Shown: positions 8,353 through 17,976, counted from the stretch's first letter. The stretch is 64,000 bases of DNA from Kluyvera intermedia (GCF_034424175.1 NZ_CP139986.1:4030001-4094000), one strand, 5' to 3'. Notes: generated by a model not told the origin, from the sequence alone. Made by a program: numbers and translations.

Positions 8353-9576
8353 TCACAGCATGTTTTTGCCGTAGTCCATTGGTGACGTATCGAAGTAGGT
8401 CGCCAACGTCTGGCCGATATCCGCGAAGGTTTCACGGTGGCCCAGCGAGCCCGGTTTCACTTTCGGGCCGTATACCAGCACCGGAATGTGCTCACGAGTA
8501 TGGTCAGTACCGGTCCAGCTTGGGTCGCAACCGTGGTCAGCGGTCAGGATCAGAATATCATCTTCCCCTACCAGCTCCATCAGCTCAGGCAGACGGCGGT
8601 CGAACAGTTCCAGTCCGGCAGCATAACCGGCGATATCGCGACGGTGGCCCCAGGAAGAGTCAAAATCAACGAAGTTAGTGAAGACGATAGTCTCGTCACC
8701 GGCTTCTTTCATCTCTTTGATGGTCGCGTCAAACAGCGCATCCAGACCGGTCGCTTTGACTTTTTTGGTGATACCGCAGTTCGCGTAGATATCCGCAATC
8801 TTACCCACAGACACCACGTGGCCGTGTTTTTCGTCCACCAGTTTCTGCAGTACGGTCGCGGCTGGCGGCTCGACTGCCAGATCGTGACGGTTACCGGTAC
8901 GCTGGAAGTTACCTGCTTTGTCACCAACAAACGGACGCGCGATCACGCGACCAATGTTGTAGCCGCCTTCGGTCAACTCTTCACGGGCGATTTCGCACAG
9001 TTCGTAGAGTTTATCCAGGCCGTAGGTTTCTTCATGGCAGGCAATCTGGAACACGGAGTCCGCAGAGGTATAGAAAATCGGCTTGCCGGTTTTCATATGC
9101 TCTTCGCCCAGTTCGTCCAGAATAACGGTACCGGAAGAGTGGCAGTTGCCGAGGTAACCCGGCAGGTTGGCACGCTTAACCAGTTTATCCAGCAGTTCCT
9201 GCGGGAAGCTGTTCTGATGGTCGCTAAAGTAGCCCCAGTCGAACAGAACCGGCACACCGGCGATTTCCCAGTGGCCTGACGGCGTATCTTTACCGGAAGA
9301 GAGCTCATGCGCCCAACCGTACGCGCCAACGACTTCAGCGTTGCCATCCATGCCGGCGGCAATTTTACCGGTAGAACCTTCATGCGCTTTCACCAGACCC
9401 AGGCGGGTCAGGTTAGGCAAATTCAGAGGGCCTTGACGACCTTTGTCAGCCTCGCCTTTGGCACAGGCTTCTGCAATGTGGCCCATGGTATCGGCGCCAA
9501 CGTCGCCAAAGCGGTCAGCGTCTTCCGTTGCACCAATCCCGAAGGAGTCCAGCACCATAATAAATGCACGTTTCAT
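8353..9576 (-). CDS. deoB: Phosphopentomutase DeoB
   Basis: 407 residues. It interconverts (deoxy)ribose 1-phosphate and 5-phosphate using two Mn ions, and belongs to the alkaline phosphatase superfamily. Metal-binding signatures are FIMVLDSFGIG at the N-terminus and TADHGCDPSWTGTDHTRE near the C-terminus. The nucleophile threonine is in SGKDTPSGHWE. The start is the ATG at 9576, four codons inside the longest frame, because GGAG lies just before it and MKRAFIMV is the family N-terminus. Confidence 0.97.
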   Translation of the reverse strand: MKRAFIMVLDSFGIGATEDADRFGDVGADTMGHIAEACAKGEADKGRQGPLNLPNLTRLGLVKAHEGSTGKIAAGMDGNAEVVGAYGWAHELSSGKDTPSGHWEIAGVPVLFDWGYFSDHQNSFPQELLDKLVKRANLPGYLGNCHSSGTVILDELGEEHMKTGKPIFYTSADSVFQIACHEETYGLDKLYELCEIAREELTEGGYNIGRVIARPFVGDKAGNFQRTGNRHDLAVEPPAATVLQKLVDEKHGHVVSVGKIADIYANCGITKKVKATGLDALFDATIKEMKEAGDETIVFTNFVDFDSSWGHRRDIAGYAAGLELFDRRLPELMELVGEDDILILTADHGCDPSWTGTDHTREHIPVLVYGPKVKPGSLGHRETFADIGQTLATYFDTSPMDYGKNML

Positions 9577-9628
9577 CTTGTTCTCCATACATCTTGCGCT
9601 GCAAAAAAGCGATCAGATCAGTATATAA

Positions 9629-10951
9629 CTATTCGGTGATGCGACGATAGACGGTCGGCGTAATTTCAGGCGCTTTGTCGTCCAGTTTAATTGCCGCTTT
9701 AACGGCTTTCGCCGCGTCCTGCCAGCTGGCTTCATCTTTAGCGTGGATAACGGCCAGCGGACGTTGTCCGTCAATGCTGTCGCCCAGACGAGCCATGTCG
9801 GTAAAGCCGACGCTGTAATCAATGGTGTCGGATGCCTGACGACGACCGCCACCCATAGAAACCACGGCCATGCCCAGCGCACGGGTATCCATCGCGCTGA
9901 CAAAGCCTTCGGTATCGGCATAGACAGCTTTGCTGAGCATCGCCGTTGGTAGATATTTCGCATAGTTTTCAACGAAGTCGGTCGGGCCTTTTTGGGCTGC
10001 GACCATGCGACCAAAGATATCCGCCGCTTTACCGTTATCCAGTACTGCCTGCAATTTGGCGCGCGCTTCGGCGTCATCTTTTGCCAGGTTGCCGGAGATG
10101 AGCATTTCTACACACAGCGCCATGGTGACGTCGAAAAGACGCGGATTACGGTATTCACCGGTCAGGAACTGTACGGCTTCGCGAACCTCAACGGCATTAC
10201 CCGCGCTGGAAGCCAACACCTGGTTCATGTCGGTTAGCAATGCGGTGGTGCGCACGCCCGCGCCGTTAGAGACGCCCACAATCGCTTCTGCCAGCGCTGC
10301 GGAGAGTTCGTAGGTCGGCATAAATGCGCCGCTACCCACTTTCACATCCATGACCAGCGCATCCAGACCTTCAGCCAGTTTTTTGGCGAGGATTGAGGCG
10401 GTAATCAGTGGGATGGAGTCCACCGTTGCGGTAATGTCGCGGGTGGCATAAAAACGTTTGTCCGCCGGTGCGAGCGAGCTGGTCTGCCCAATAATCGCCA
10501 CACCCACGTCTTTAATAATTTCACGGAAACGGCTGTCATCAGGGAAGATGTCGAAGCCGGGAATCGCTTCTAATTTATCAAGCGTACCGCCGGTATGACC
10601 GAGGCCACGGCCGGAGATCATTGGAATATAGCCGCCGCAAGCCGCGACCATTGGGCCAAGCATCAGAGAAGTCACGTCACCGACACCGCCGGTAGAGTGC
10701 TTATCGACAATCGGGCCGTTCAGATTCAGGCTCTTCCAGTTCAGGACGGTTCCTGAATCCCGCATCGCCATGGTCAGCGAGACACGCTCCGGCATGCTCA
10801 TATCATGGAAGAAAATGGTCATCGCCAGGGCGGCAATCTGCCCTTCGGAAATGGTGTTATCGCGAATACCGTTGATAAAGAAACGAATTTCTTCATCACT
10901 CAGCGCCTGACCATCACGTTTTTTACGAATAATTTCTTGAGCGAGAAACAA
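9629..10951 (-). CDS. deoA: Thymidine phosphorylase DeoA
   Basis: 440 residues, the E. coli length. It converts thymidine and phosphate to thymine and deoxyribose 1-phosphate. It contains the family signature SGRGLGHTGGTLDKLE near residues 113-128 and the phosphate-binding stretch DKHSTGGVGD near 83-92. The start codon is TTG at 10951, preceded by a strong GGAGGG, as in E. coli. It is the second gene of the deo operon; the gap to deoC is filled by repeats. Confidence 0.96.
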   Translation of the reverse strand: MFLAQEIIRKKRDGQALSDEEIRFFINGIRDNTISEGQIAALAMTIFFHDMSMPERVSLTMAMRDSGTVLNWKSLNLNGPIVDKHSTGGVGDVTSLMLGPMVAACGGYIPMISGRGLGHTGGTLDKLEAIPGFDIFPDDSRFREIIKDVGVAIIGQTSSLAPADKRFYATRDITATVDSIPLITASILAKKLAEGLDALVMDVKVGSGAFMPTYELSAALAEAIVGVSNGAGVRTTALLTDMNQVLASSAGNAVEVREAVQFLTGEYRNPRLFDVTMALCVEMLISGNLAKDDAEARAKLQAVLDNGKAADIFGRMVAAQKGPTDFVENYAKYLPTAMLSKAVYADTEGFVSAMDTRALGMAVVSMGGGRRQASDTIDYSVGFTDMARLGDSIDGQRPLAVIHAKDEASWQDAAKAVKAAIKLDDKAPEITPTVYRRITE

Positions 10952-10984
10952 GGTACCCTCCTGTGGAGTTATTAGCGAGGCTGG

Positions 10985-11185
10985 GGGGGATGCCCCCTCA
11001 CCCTAGCCCTCTCCCCCGAGGGGAGAGGGAACCGCATGACATCGTTTATACGTCATCACGTTACCCGGTTTTCTCCCTCTCCCTTCCAGGGAGCGGGCCG
11101 GGGTGAGTTCCTGTAGCCCGGCCAAGCGTAGCGCCGCCGGGGGGAACCCGGAGTCGGCGCGCATGCGCCTCGTCCGGGCTACGTT
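10985..11185. repeat. Composite intergenic repeat between deoC and deoA
   Basis: Two repeat kinds stand side by side. At 10993-11106 inverted copies of CCCTCACCC...CCCTCTCCC face GGGGAGAGGG and CGGGGTGAG. At 11113-11183 a REP-like unit runs from GTAGCCCGGCCAAGCG to GTCCGGGCTAC. Related copies occur near 40.4, 50.8, 58.8 and 59.6 kb. Confidence 0.8.
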
Positions 11186-11190
11186 AATGC

Positions 11191-11970
11191 TTAGTAAGCG
11201 CTCGCGCTTTTACCGTCGCCGTGACCCAGCGCTTTCAGCAGGCTCGCCAGCAGAGAGGAAGCACCGAAGCGGTAGTGACGAGAGTCAGCCCAGTCAGCGC
11301 CAAACAGTTCGTCAGCGATAGACAAGAACAGCTGAGCGTCTTCAGCAGTACGCACGCCGCCCGCTGGCTTGAAGCCCACGGTTTTCTGGACGCCCATATC
11401 GCGGATCACTTCCATCATGATGCGCGCGCTTTCTGGGGTCGCGTTGACCGGTACTTTACCGGTCGAGGTTTTGATGAAATCTGCACCCGCTTTGATAGCG
11501 ATTTCAGATGCTTTACGAATGAGCGCCTCTTCCTTCAGTTCACCGGTTTCGATGATCACTTTCAGCAGCACGTTAGCCGCCGCACACGCGTCTTTACAGG
11601 CTTTAACCAGGTCAAAACCAATCTGCTCATTACCGGCAATCAGCGCACGGTACGGGAATACCACATCAACTTCGTCAGCGCCGTAGGCGATAGCTGCACG
11701 AGTTTCCGCCAGCGCGATATCGATGTCGTCGTTACCGTGCGGGAAGTTGGTCACGGTGGCGATGCGAACGTTTGGCGTACCCTGCTCGTTCAGCGTTTTA
11801 CGGGCAATCGGGATGAAACGCGGATAGATGCAGACTGCGGCAGTATTACCCACCGGCGTTTTCGCCTGATGACACAGCGCGATCACTTTCGCATCGGTGT
11901 CGTCTTCATTCAGAGTGGTTAAGTCCATCAACTGCAGCGCGCGCAGGCTGCTTGCTTTTAAATCAGTCAT
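11191..11970 (-). CDS. deoC: Deoxyribose-phosphate aldolase DeoC
   Basis: 259 residues. This class I aldolase splits 2-deoxyribose 5-phosphate into acetaldehyde and glyceraldehyde 3-phosphate. The Schiff-base Lys167 (FIKTSTGK), Asp102 (EVDVV) and Lys201 (GFK) all fall at the E. coli positions. The frame runs to 12045, but the ATG at 11970 with GGAGAGAAA upstream gives MTDLKASSLRAL, the family start. It is first gene of deoCABD; a CytR/CRP-like control region lies upstream. Confidence 0.97.
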   Translation of the reverse strand: MTDLKASSLRALQLMDLTTLNEDDTDAKVIALCHQAKTPVGNTAAVCIYPRFIPIARKTLNEQGTPNVRIATVTNFPHGNDDIDIALAETRAAIAYGADEVDVVFPYRALIAGNEQIGFDLVKACKDACAAANVLLKVIIETGELKEEALIRKASEIAIKAGADFIKTSTGKVPVNATPESARIMMEVIRDMGVQKTVGFKPAGGVRTAEDAQLFLSIADELFGADWADSRHYRFGASSLLASLLKALGHGDGKSASAY

Positions 11971-12020
11971 TTTTCTCTCCGACGGCGCATTGCCGTATAA
12001 ATCGTTACCTTGCGGGTCTG

Positions 12021-12100
12021 TGATTATTGTAACACCGCCCCGCACTCACACTTCGACTTTCATCACACTTAGTGAAAACTTCGTACAAATTTGCATAACA
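12021..12100 (-). promoter_or_regulatory. deo operon promoter with CRP/CytR- and DeoR-like sites
   Basis: Read on the minus strand, TGTTATGCAAATTTG (about 12083-12100) and AAGTGTGAT...TCGAAGTGTG (12047-12070) resemble the paired CRP/CytR sites of E. coli deoP2. TGTTACAATAATC at about 12021-12035 combines a -10 hexamer TACAAT (12026-12031) with a DeoR-operator-like TGTTA. The layout (CRP1, CytR, CRP2, then -10/DeoR) follows the known promoter; the sites are inferred from resemblance only. Confidence 0.55.
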
Positions 12101-12228
12101 ACAACGAGACATGCATCAAGATTTCACACCAAAGACGACGATTAAAGCACCGTTTCGACCGCTGGGATCAAAAGATAACCTCATCGTTTTTCATACACTT
12201 CGCTTATCGCTCGTCTGAGGAACCGACC

Positions 12229-13779
12229 ATGCCAACATCGATAGATTCATCGTTGCTGCAACACTGCCAGCAAATTGTGACAAGCTCCATGTTAACCCCG
12301 GAACAAAAACGCCATTTTTTGGCGCTTGAAGCAGAAAACGCCCTGCCGTACCCCGAACTGTCTGACGATGCCCGCGCAGCGCTGGCTGACGGGGTGATCT
12401 GCGATATGTTTGAAGGGCATGCGCCGTATAAACCACGTTATGTCCTGCCGGACTATGCACGCTTTCTCGCTAACGGCTCCGAATGGCTGGAGCTTGAAGG
12501 CGCGCAGGATCTGGATGATGCGCTTTCGCTACTGACAATTTTGTATCATCACGTCCCTTCCGTGACGGCGATGCCGGTGTATCTGGGTCATCTTGATGCG
12601 TTGCTGTCACCTTATGTTAGAATTCTAACACAAGATGAAGTCGACATTCGAATAAAACGTTTCTGGCGCTATCTCGACCGCACGCTGCCGGACGCCTTTA
12701 CCCACGTCAATATCGGCCCTCAGGATACGCCCATCACTCGCGCCATTTTGCGGGCAGATGCAGAATTAAAGCAGGTTGCGCCGAATCTGACCTTTATCTA
12801 CGACCCGGAAATTACGCCTGACGATCTGTTGCTCCAGGTGGCACAAAATGTTTGCGAATGCAGCAAGCCGCATATCGCTAATGGGCCAATAAATGATAAA
12901 ATTTTCACAAAAGGTCAGTACGGCATCGTCAGCTGTTACAACTCACTACCGGTCGCGGGTGGCGGCAGTACGCTGGTTCGCCTGAATTTACAGCAGGTTG
13001 CCGAGCGTAGCCGCTCTATTGATAATTTCTTCACGCAGCTCCTGCCGCGTTACTGCCAACTGCAAATTGACATCATCGACGCACGTTGCCGTTTCCTCTA
13101 TGAACAGTCGAACTTCTTTGAGAATAGCTTCCTAGTCAGTGAGGGGTTGATTAGCCCTGAGCGATTTGTCCCGATGTTCGGCATCTATTCACTGGCGGAA
13201 GCGGTCAATATTCTGTGTGAACGTGAAGGCATTGCCGGTCGCTACGGTAAAGACGAGCAGGCCAATCAGCTGGCCTACCGTATCAGCGCCGAACTGGCAG
13301 AATTTGTCGCCCACACACCCGTTCAGTACGGCTGGCAGCAACGTGCGCTGTTACACGCGCAGTCGGGGATAAGCTCAGATGCCGGGACGACCCCCGGTGC
13401 ACGTCTGCCGTATGGCGACGAGCCGGACCCTATTACCCATCTACTGACCGTGGCGCCACACCATGCGCATTACGCTGCGGGGATCAGCGATATTCTGACG
13501 CTCGATGAAACGGTAAAACGCAATCCGCAGGCAGTGATGCAGCTATGCCTCGGCGCTTTCAAGGTCGGTATGCGCGAGTTCAGCGCCAACGTCAGCGGGA
13601 ATGATTTGGTTCGCGTAACCGGCTATATGGTGCGCCTGTCGGACCTGGAGAAATATCGCGCGGAAGGCTCACGCATCAACACCACATGGCTGGGTGAAGA
13701 AGCCGCGCGCAACACCCGTATTCTGGAACGCCAACCTCGTGTCGTGAGCCATGAACAGCAGATGCGCTTTAGTCAGTAA
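12229..13779 (+). CDS. yjjI: Glycyl-radical enzyme family protein YjjI (DUF3029)
   Basis: 516 residues, equal to E. coli YjjI. The C-terminal RVTGYMVRLSDLEKY segment (about residues 470-485) is the place where glycyl-radical enzymes carry the radical glycine (compare RVSGY in pyruvate formate-lyase). The substrate is unknown. The adjacent yjjW encodes a matching radical-SAM activase, and the deo operon is divergent, so a role in anaerobic (deoxy)nucleoside or aldehyde metabolism is possible but unproved. The start is ATG at 12229 with GAGG upstream; the longer open frame lacks similarity. Confidence 0.9.
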   Translation: MPTSIDSSLLQHCQQIVTSSMLTPEQKRHFLALEAENALPYPELSDDARAALADGVICDMFEGHAPYKPRYVLPDYARFLANGSEWLELEGAQDLDDALSLLTILYHHVPSVTAMPVYLGHLDALLSPYVRILTQDEVDIRIKRFWRYLDRTLPDAFTHVNIGPQDTPITRAILRADAELKQVAPNLTFIYDPEITPDDLLLQVAQNVCECSKPHIANGPINDKIFTKGQYGIVSCYNSLPVAGGGSTLVRLNLQQVAERSRSIDNFFTQLLPRYCQLQIDIIDARCRFLYEQSNFFENSFLVSEGLISPERFVPMFGIYSLAEAVNILCEREGIAGRYGKDEQANQLAYRISAELAEFVAHTPVQYGWQQRALLHAQSGISSDAGTTPGARLPYGDEPDPITHLLTVAPHHAHYAAGISDILTLDETVKRNPQAVMQLCLGAFKVGMREFSANVSGNDLVRVTGYMVRLSDLEKYRAEGSRINTTWLGEEAARNTRILERQPRVVSHEQQMRFSQ

Positions 13780-14614
13780 AATCATCCCCTTTTCCTGCGT
13801 TGATGGGCCGGGCAGCCGCCTGGCCCTGTTCCTGCAGGGCTGCAATTTGCGCTGTAAGAACTGTCATAATCCGTGGACGATGGGTCGTTGCAATGACTGC
13901 GGCGAATGCGTTCCCCAGTGTCCTCATCAGGCACTGAGTTTGCGGGAAGGAAAAGTGGTGTGGCAGGCGGAGGTTTGCCAGCAGTGTGACACCTGTCTGC
14001 ACCTGTGCCCACAGCAGTCCACGCCGATGGCACAGGTCATGAGCGTTGAGCAGGTTATTGAGCAAATTAGCAAGGTCGCGCCCTTTATTGAGGGCATCAC
14101 CGTCAGTGGTGGCGAAGCCACAACGCAGCTGCCGTTTGTCTGTGCGTTGTTCCAACAGATAAAGCAAACGTCCGGGCTCGAACATCTGACGTGTTTGGTC
14201 GACAGCAACGGTGAGCTACCGATATCCGGTTGGGAAAAGCTGCGCACGATGTGCGACGGCGTGATGGTGGATTTAAAGTGCTGGGATAACGAGCGTCATC
14301 TCGCTCTGACCGGACGCGGTAATACGCGCATCAAACAGAGCCTCCACTGGCTGGCACAGCGAGGAATGTTAAGCGAGCTACGGCTGCTGGTGATCCCTGA
14401 ACAAACGGATTACTTGCAAGAAGCGACGGCATTGAGCGCGTTTATCGCTGAGCTGGGGGATATTCCGGTACGCCTGAATGCGTTTCACGCCCACGGCGTT
14501 TATGGAGAGGCAAAAACGTGGCGCAGTGCCGGGCCACAGGACATTGAGGCCTTAAGCCAGGCACTACGAGCCGGAGGAATCACGAGACTCATTCCTCCGG
14601 CGCTTTACTTATAG
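13751..14614 (+). CDS. yjjW: Glycyl-radical enzyme activating protein YjjW
   Basis: 287 residues. It has the radical-SAM triad Cys31, Cys35, Cys38 (CNLRCKNC). An inserted ferredoxin-like region carries two CxxCxxCxxxC sets (Cys47/50/53/57 and 76/79/82/86), which would hold two further 4Fe-4S clusters, as in glycerol dehydratase- and choline lyase-type activases. It overlaps the end of yjjI by 29 bases, which suggests translational coupling. It should activate YjjI. Confidence 0.92.
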   Translation: MNSRCALVSKIIPFSCVDGPGSRLALFLQGCNLRCKNCHNPWTMGRCNDCGECVPQCPHQALSLREGKVVWQAEVCQQCDTCLHLCPQQSTPMAQVMSVEQVIEQISKVAPFIEGITVSGGEATTQLPFVCALFQQIKQTSGLEHLTCLVDSNGELPISGWEKLRTMCDGVMVDLKCWDNERHLALTGRGNTRIKQSLHWLAQRGMLSELRLLVIPEQTDYLQEATALSAFIAELGDIPVRLNAFHAHGVYGEAKTWRSAGPQDIEALSQALRAGGITRLIPPALYL

Positions 14615-15886
14615 TGAAAGGAAAATCCCAGCAATGGTGGCGCTCATCAGGTTAGAGAGCGTCCCCGCTGCCACGGCTTTCAGGCCCAGTTGGGCAATTT
14701 CCTGACGGCGATTCGGTGCCATACTGCCCAGACCGCCAATCAGAATGGCGATAGAGGAGAGGTTGGCGAAGCCACACAGCGCAAAGGAGATAATTGCCTT
14801 GGTGTGGTTGGAGATGACTTGCAACCCGGCAGCAGCAACATCGGCATCGGCCTTCAGGTATTCACCGAAGTTCATGTAGGCCACAAATTCGTTGATAACC
14901 AGTTTCTGACCGATAAACGACCCCGCCACCGTGGCTTCATTCCACGGCACGCCAATGACCCACGCCAGAGGCGAGAAGATCCAGCCCAGAATCAGCTGCA
15001 ACGACAAGTTCGGATAATCAAACCAACCGCCGATCCCGGACAAGATGCCGTTCAGCAGCGCAATCAACGCGATAAATGCCAGCAACATCGCACCAACGTT
15101 CAGCGCCAGTTGCATCCCTGACGCCGCGCCCGATGCCGCAGCGTCCAGCACGTTTGCAGGTTTATCCGGGTTGTTAGCTTCATTTTCCAGCGTCGGAGAA
15201 TCGTTGGGTTTTTCCGTTTCCGGTATCATGATCTTGGCAAACAGCAACCCACCAGGAGCCGCCATAAAGGAAGCCGCGATCAGATATTCCAGCGGCACCC
15301 CCATTTGGGCATAGCCCGCCAACACGGAACCGGCAACCGACGCCAGACCACCACACATCACAGCGAACAGTTCAGAACGCGTCATGGTGGCAATGTAGGG
15401 ACGCACCACCAGCGGCGCTTCAGTCTGCCCAACGAAAATATTGGCTGTCGCAGAGAGTGACTCCGTACGTGACGTTTTCAGCACCGCACGCAGCGCGCCA
15501 CCCAGAATACGAATCACAAACTGCATAATGCCGAGGTAATAAAGCACGGCAATCAGCGAGGAGAAGAAGACGATAACCGGCAGAACGCGCAGCGCAAACA
15601 CGAAGCCGCCACCGCCGAAAACTTCAAACATCTTATCGGAAACCAGCCCGCCGAACAGAAAACCGATCCCTTCATTGCCGTAGGCAATAACGTTGGCGAC
15701 GCCTTCAGACATCGCTAACAGCACTTTACGCCCTGCGGGAACATAGAGAATTAACGCACCGATACCGACCTGAATCAGCCATGCACCAAGTACCGTTCGG
15801 AGATTAATCGCTTTACGATTACTGGAAAGCAGTAAGGCGATGGCAAGCAGCACCACCATACCGATGAGTCCCATGAGGATTTGCAT
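14609..15886 (-). CDS. NupC-type concentrative nucleoside transporter
   Basis: 425 residues of mostly hydrophobic sequence, matching the CNT family of NupC, NupX and PsuT. The conserved FVGQTEAPLVVRPY stretch, GGLASVAGSVLAGY, the NEFVAYMNFGEY segment and the C-terminal ALCGFANLSS are present. Members bring nucleosides in with protons. The start is the ATG at 15886 (MQILMGLIGMV). Its end overlaps that of yjjW by 6 bases. K-12 has no such gene here; next to deoCABD it plausibly feeds that pathway. Confidence 0.88.
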   Translation of the reverse strand: MQILMGLIGMVVLLAIALLLSSNRKAINLRTVLGAWLIQVGIGALILYVPAGRKVLLAMSEGVANVIAYGNEGIGFLFGGLVSDKMFEVFGGGGFVFALRVLPVIVFFSSLIAVLYYLGIMQFVIRILGGALRAVLKTSRTESLSATANIFVGQTEAPLVVRPYIATMTRSELFAVMCGGLASVAGSVLAGYAQMGVPLEYLIAASFMAAPGGLLFAKIMIPETEKPNDSPTLENEANNPDKPANVLDAAASGAASGMQLALNVGAMLLAFIALIALLNGILSGIGGWFDYPNLSLQLILGWIFSPLAWVIGVPWNEATVAGSFIGQKLVINEFVAYMNFGEYLKADADVAAAGLQVISNHTKAIISFALCGFANLSSIAILIGGLGSMAPNRRQEIAQLGLKAVAAGTLSNLMSATIAGIFLSL

Positions 15887-15940
15887 ACAGAGTCCCTGTG
15901 TATTGAAAAATATGACCATTCCAACAAACTAACCGCAGCG

Positions 15941-15981
15941 ATTATAACGCTACGTCATTATATTTTTCGGTCAATGTCACA
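15941..15981 (-). promoter_or_regulatory. Possible CRP-dependent promoter of the CNT transporter
   Basis: On the minus strand a CRP half-site TGTGA-N6-CCGAA is centred near 15973. It lies about 38-41 bases upstream of the start point expected from TATAAT at 15941-15946, a class II spacing. A second TATAAT lies at 15957-15962. Only one half-site is good. Confidence 0.35.
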
Positions 15982-16033
15982 GGTTTAACGCAAGTGGAAC
16001 GAGGTAATAACGAATAATGAGAGATCAGTCACT

Positions 16034-16813
16034 CTACAAGTTCAAGAAGAGTGCATAGGTGTTGTTATAGAGCGTTTGGGCAATCTGTTCAGGCGACTCT
16101 GACCGTAGCGAGCACAGGCTGCTGAACACATCCGCAATCCGTTCTGGTCGATTCGGTTGTCCCTGAAAACCGTTCAGCGGCATATCTGGCGCATCCGTTT
16201 CCAGTATCAGCGCTTCCAACGGTAATGCCGCCATCACCTCACGGGTTTTGCTGGCGCGCGGGTAGGAGATTGTCCCGCCGACACCAATTTTGTAGCCTAA
16301 CTGGATGAAGCGTTCAGCTTGCTGCAAGCTACCGGAAAAACCATGCACCACGCCGGTTCGCGGCAGATTGTGTCGTTTCAGGTGCATCGCCAGTTTATCG
16401 TGGGTGCGACGCGAATGCAGGATCACCGGCAGGTCATAGCGCTTAGCTAACCGTAGCTGTTCATCCAGCAAAAACGCCTGGCGTTCAAATTGCGGATTGT
16501 CCCGATACAGGTCGAGCCCAATCTCCCCGATAGCGACCAGTTTTTTCGGCTTAGCGGCCAGCACCGCCTCTAACGCCGCCAGACTCCCATCATCATGACG
16601 TTCTACCACGATCGGGTGCAGCCCAACGGCGGCATACAATGGCGCGAACTGTTCGGCCAGCGCCAATACGCGGGTAAAATTCTCCGCCTCGGTGGCCGGA
16701 ATAATGATCTTGCCCACGCCCGCATCGGCGGCGCGCTGGAGACTGGCGGCTTCATCTCCACTAAACGGCGGGAAATCAAAATGGCAGTGCGTATCAATAA
16801 AACGGCCGTTCAC
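16034..16813 (-). CDS. yjjV: TatD-family metal-dependent hydrolase YjjV
   Basis: 259 residues. This TIM-barrel metal hydrolase of the TatD family has the N-terminal metal motif DTHCHFD (residues 7-13), GEIGLD near 96-101, HSRR near 132, HGFSGS near 155 and the catalytic ETDAPDMPL near 203. Relatives are deoxyribonucleases or deacylases; the substrate of YjjV is not known. It overlaps the end of yjjU by 4 bases (ATGA), so the two are translationally coupled. Confidence 0.94.
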   Translation of the reverse strand: MNGRFIDTHCHFDFPPFSGDEAASLQRAADAGVGKIIIPATEAENFTRVLALAEQFAPLYAAVGLHPIVVERHDDGSLAALEAVLAAKPKKLVAIGEIGLDLYRDNPQFERQAFLLDEQLRLAKRYDLPVILHSRRTHDKLAMHLKRHNLPRTGVVHGFSGSLQQAERFIQLGYKIGVGGTISYPRASKTREVMAALPLEALILETDAPDMPLNGFQGQPNRPERIADVFSSLCSLRSESPEQIAQTLYNNTYALFLNL

Positions 16814-17883
16814 GCCAGATCCTCATGATTAAAAATTGTGTCGTTTGCCTGCGGCACATCAGTCATTGCCGCCACAGGAATATCATTCGCCACCGGAGCT
16901 GGGGGAGTGAACAGCGGCGCAGACGTTATGATTGGTGAAATATGACGGACTAACGGGGGTTCATCCGCCAACAACTTGCCCACGGTCGCCAGGAAATAGC
17001 GCCCGCATAAACGTCCTGTTTTGTAGTCTTGCCGTAGCGCTGGAATCCGGCTACCTAACGCCATGCTCAGCAGCGGCTTCGGCGGATAGATTTCAAAAAT
17101 ACGCAGCTGACCGGGTGGATTTTCAATGAATTGCTGAATTTCGCTATAGCTGGTTTCATGATGCTGCACCAGATTGACCAGCGGTTGCAGACTGCTTTCA
17201 CCCAGCCAGCGTTCCATACGCTTGAACCATTGCGGCGTGTAATACATTTGCGACGGAACGGTACGGATCACCACCAGCGTCTTCGCGCCCTGCTTTGCCG
17301 CTTCACGAACCGGGATCGCATCGCTGACGCCACCATCCAGGTAGTTGATGCCATCCAGCGCAACACCGGTACGATAGAAGCCGGGAATAGCGCTGGAAGC
17401 GCGAATAACATCGAGCCAGTTCTGCTTAGTGGGCGAGAAATAGCTGGGGGTGTAATCATCCCCTCGACAGGCGCAAATATAAAACGATTTTCCCGTTTCA
17501 AAAAGACGCTCGGCCGCCTCCATCGCCAGCGGCATTTGGCCTGCGGTAGCGTCGACGAGCCAGTCGAGATCGATAAGATTGCCACCACGGACAAACCGCA
17601 CCGGGTCGAAAAACTCGCGCCGGGTGGTGTAACGCATGATCACTCTACGTCCGTAACCCGGCTGGTTACACAAATAAGCGGAAAGGTTTTGCGCCCCTGC
17701 AGAGGTGCCATAATAGAGATCGAAAGGGTTGAACTGTGCTCGCATAAACTCATCAAGCACGCCTGCGGTGAAAATTCCGCGCTGTCCCCCACCCTCACAA
17801 ACCAGCGCCATGCGACCGGGGTTAAAACGACTCAGCGATAATGGCGCAATATTGCCGAGCGTGACGGGTATACGCTGCCCCAC
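16810..17883 (-). CDS. yjjU: Patatin-like phospholipase YjjU
   Basis: 357 residues. The patatin fold is marked by an oxyanion motif GGGQRG near residue 31, the nucleophile serine in GTSAG near 60 and the catalytic aspartate in DGGVSDAIPV near 182. No signal peptide is evident. The family is lipolytic; the substrate is unknown. The start is GTG at 17883 with AGGCAG upstream; the protein then begins MGQRIPVTLGN as in E. coli. Upstream gene of yjjV. Confidence 0.92.
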   Translation of the reverse strand: MGQRIPVTLGNIAPLSLSRFNPGRMALVCEGGGQRGIFTAGVLDEFMRAQFNPFDLYYGTSAGAQNLSAYLCNQPGYGRRVIMRYTTRREFFDPVRFVRGGNLIDLDWLVDATAGQMPLAMEAAERLFETGKSFYICACRGDDYTPSYFSPTKQNWLDVIRASSAIPGFYRTGVALDGINYLDGGVSDAIPVREAAKQGAKTLVVIRTVPSQMYYTPQWFKRMERWLGESSLQPLVNLVQHHETSYSEIQQFIENPPGQLRIFEIYPPKPLLSMALGSRIPALRQDYKTGRLCGRYFLATVGKLLADEPPLVRHISPIITSAPLFTPPAPVANDIPVAAMTDVPQANDTIFNHEDLA

Positions 17884-17943
17884 CTCTGCCTACCTGTTTT
17901 TTAGTCTTAAGACTTACAAAGTAGCCTAATTTTGCAGCCGCTA

Positions 17944-17976
17944 AAACTAATAAAGCCAGTCCTATGGACTGGCTTT
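17944..17976 (-). terminator. Intrinsic terminator of ytjA
   Basis: Perfect 11-bp stem AAAGCCAGTCC / GGACTGGCTTT (17952-17976) with a 3-base loop. Read on the minus strand it is followed by a T-rich tail (TTATTAGTTTT). Confidence 0.75.

Noticed and set aside
8437..9279. 280-residue open frame opposite deoB
   Set aside because: It is the antisense shadow of a highly conserved gene, has no ribosome binding site, and its composition reflects the codon bias of deoB.
17131..17841. 236-residue open frame opposite yjjU
   Set aside because: Antisense shadow; yjjU is full length with patatin motifs.
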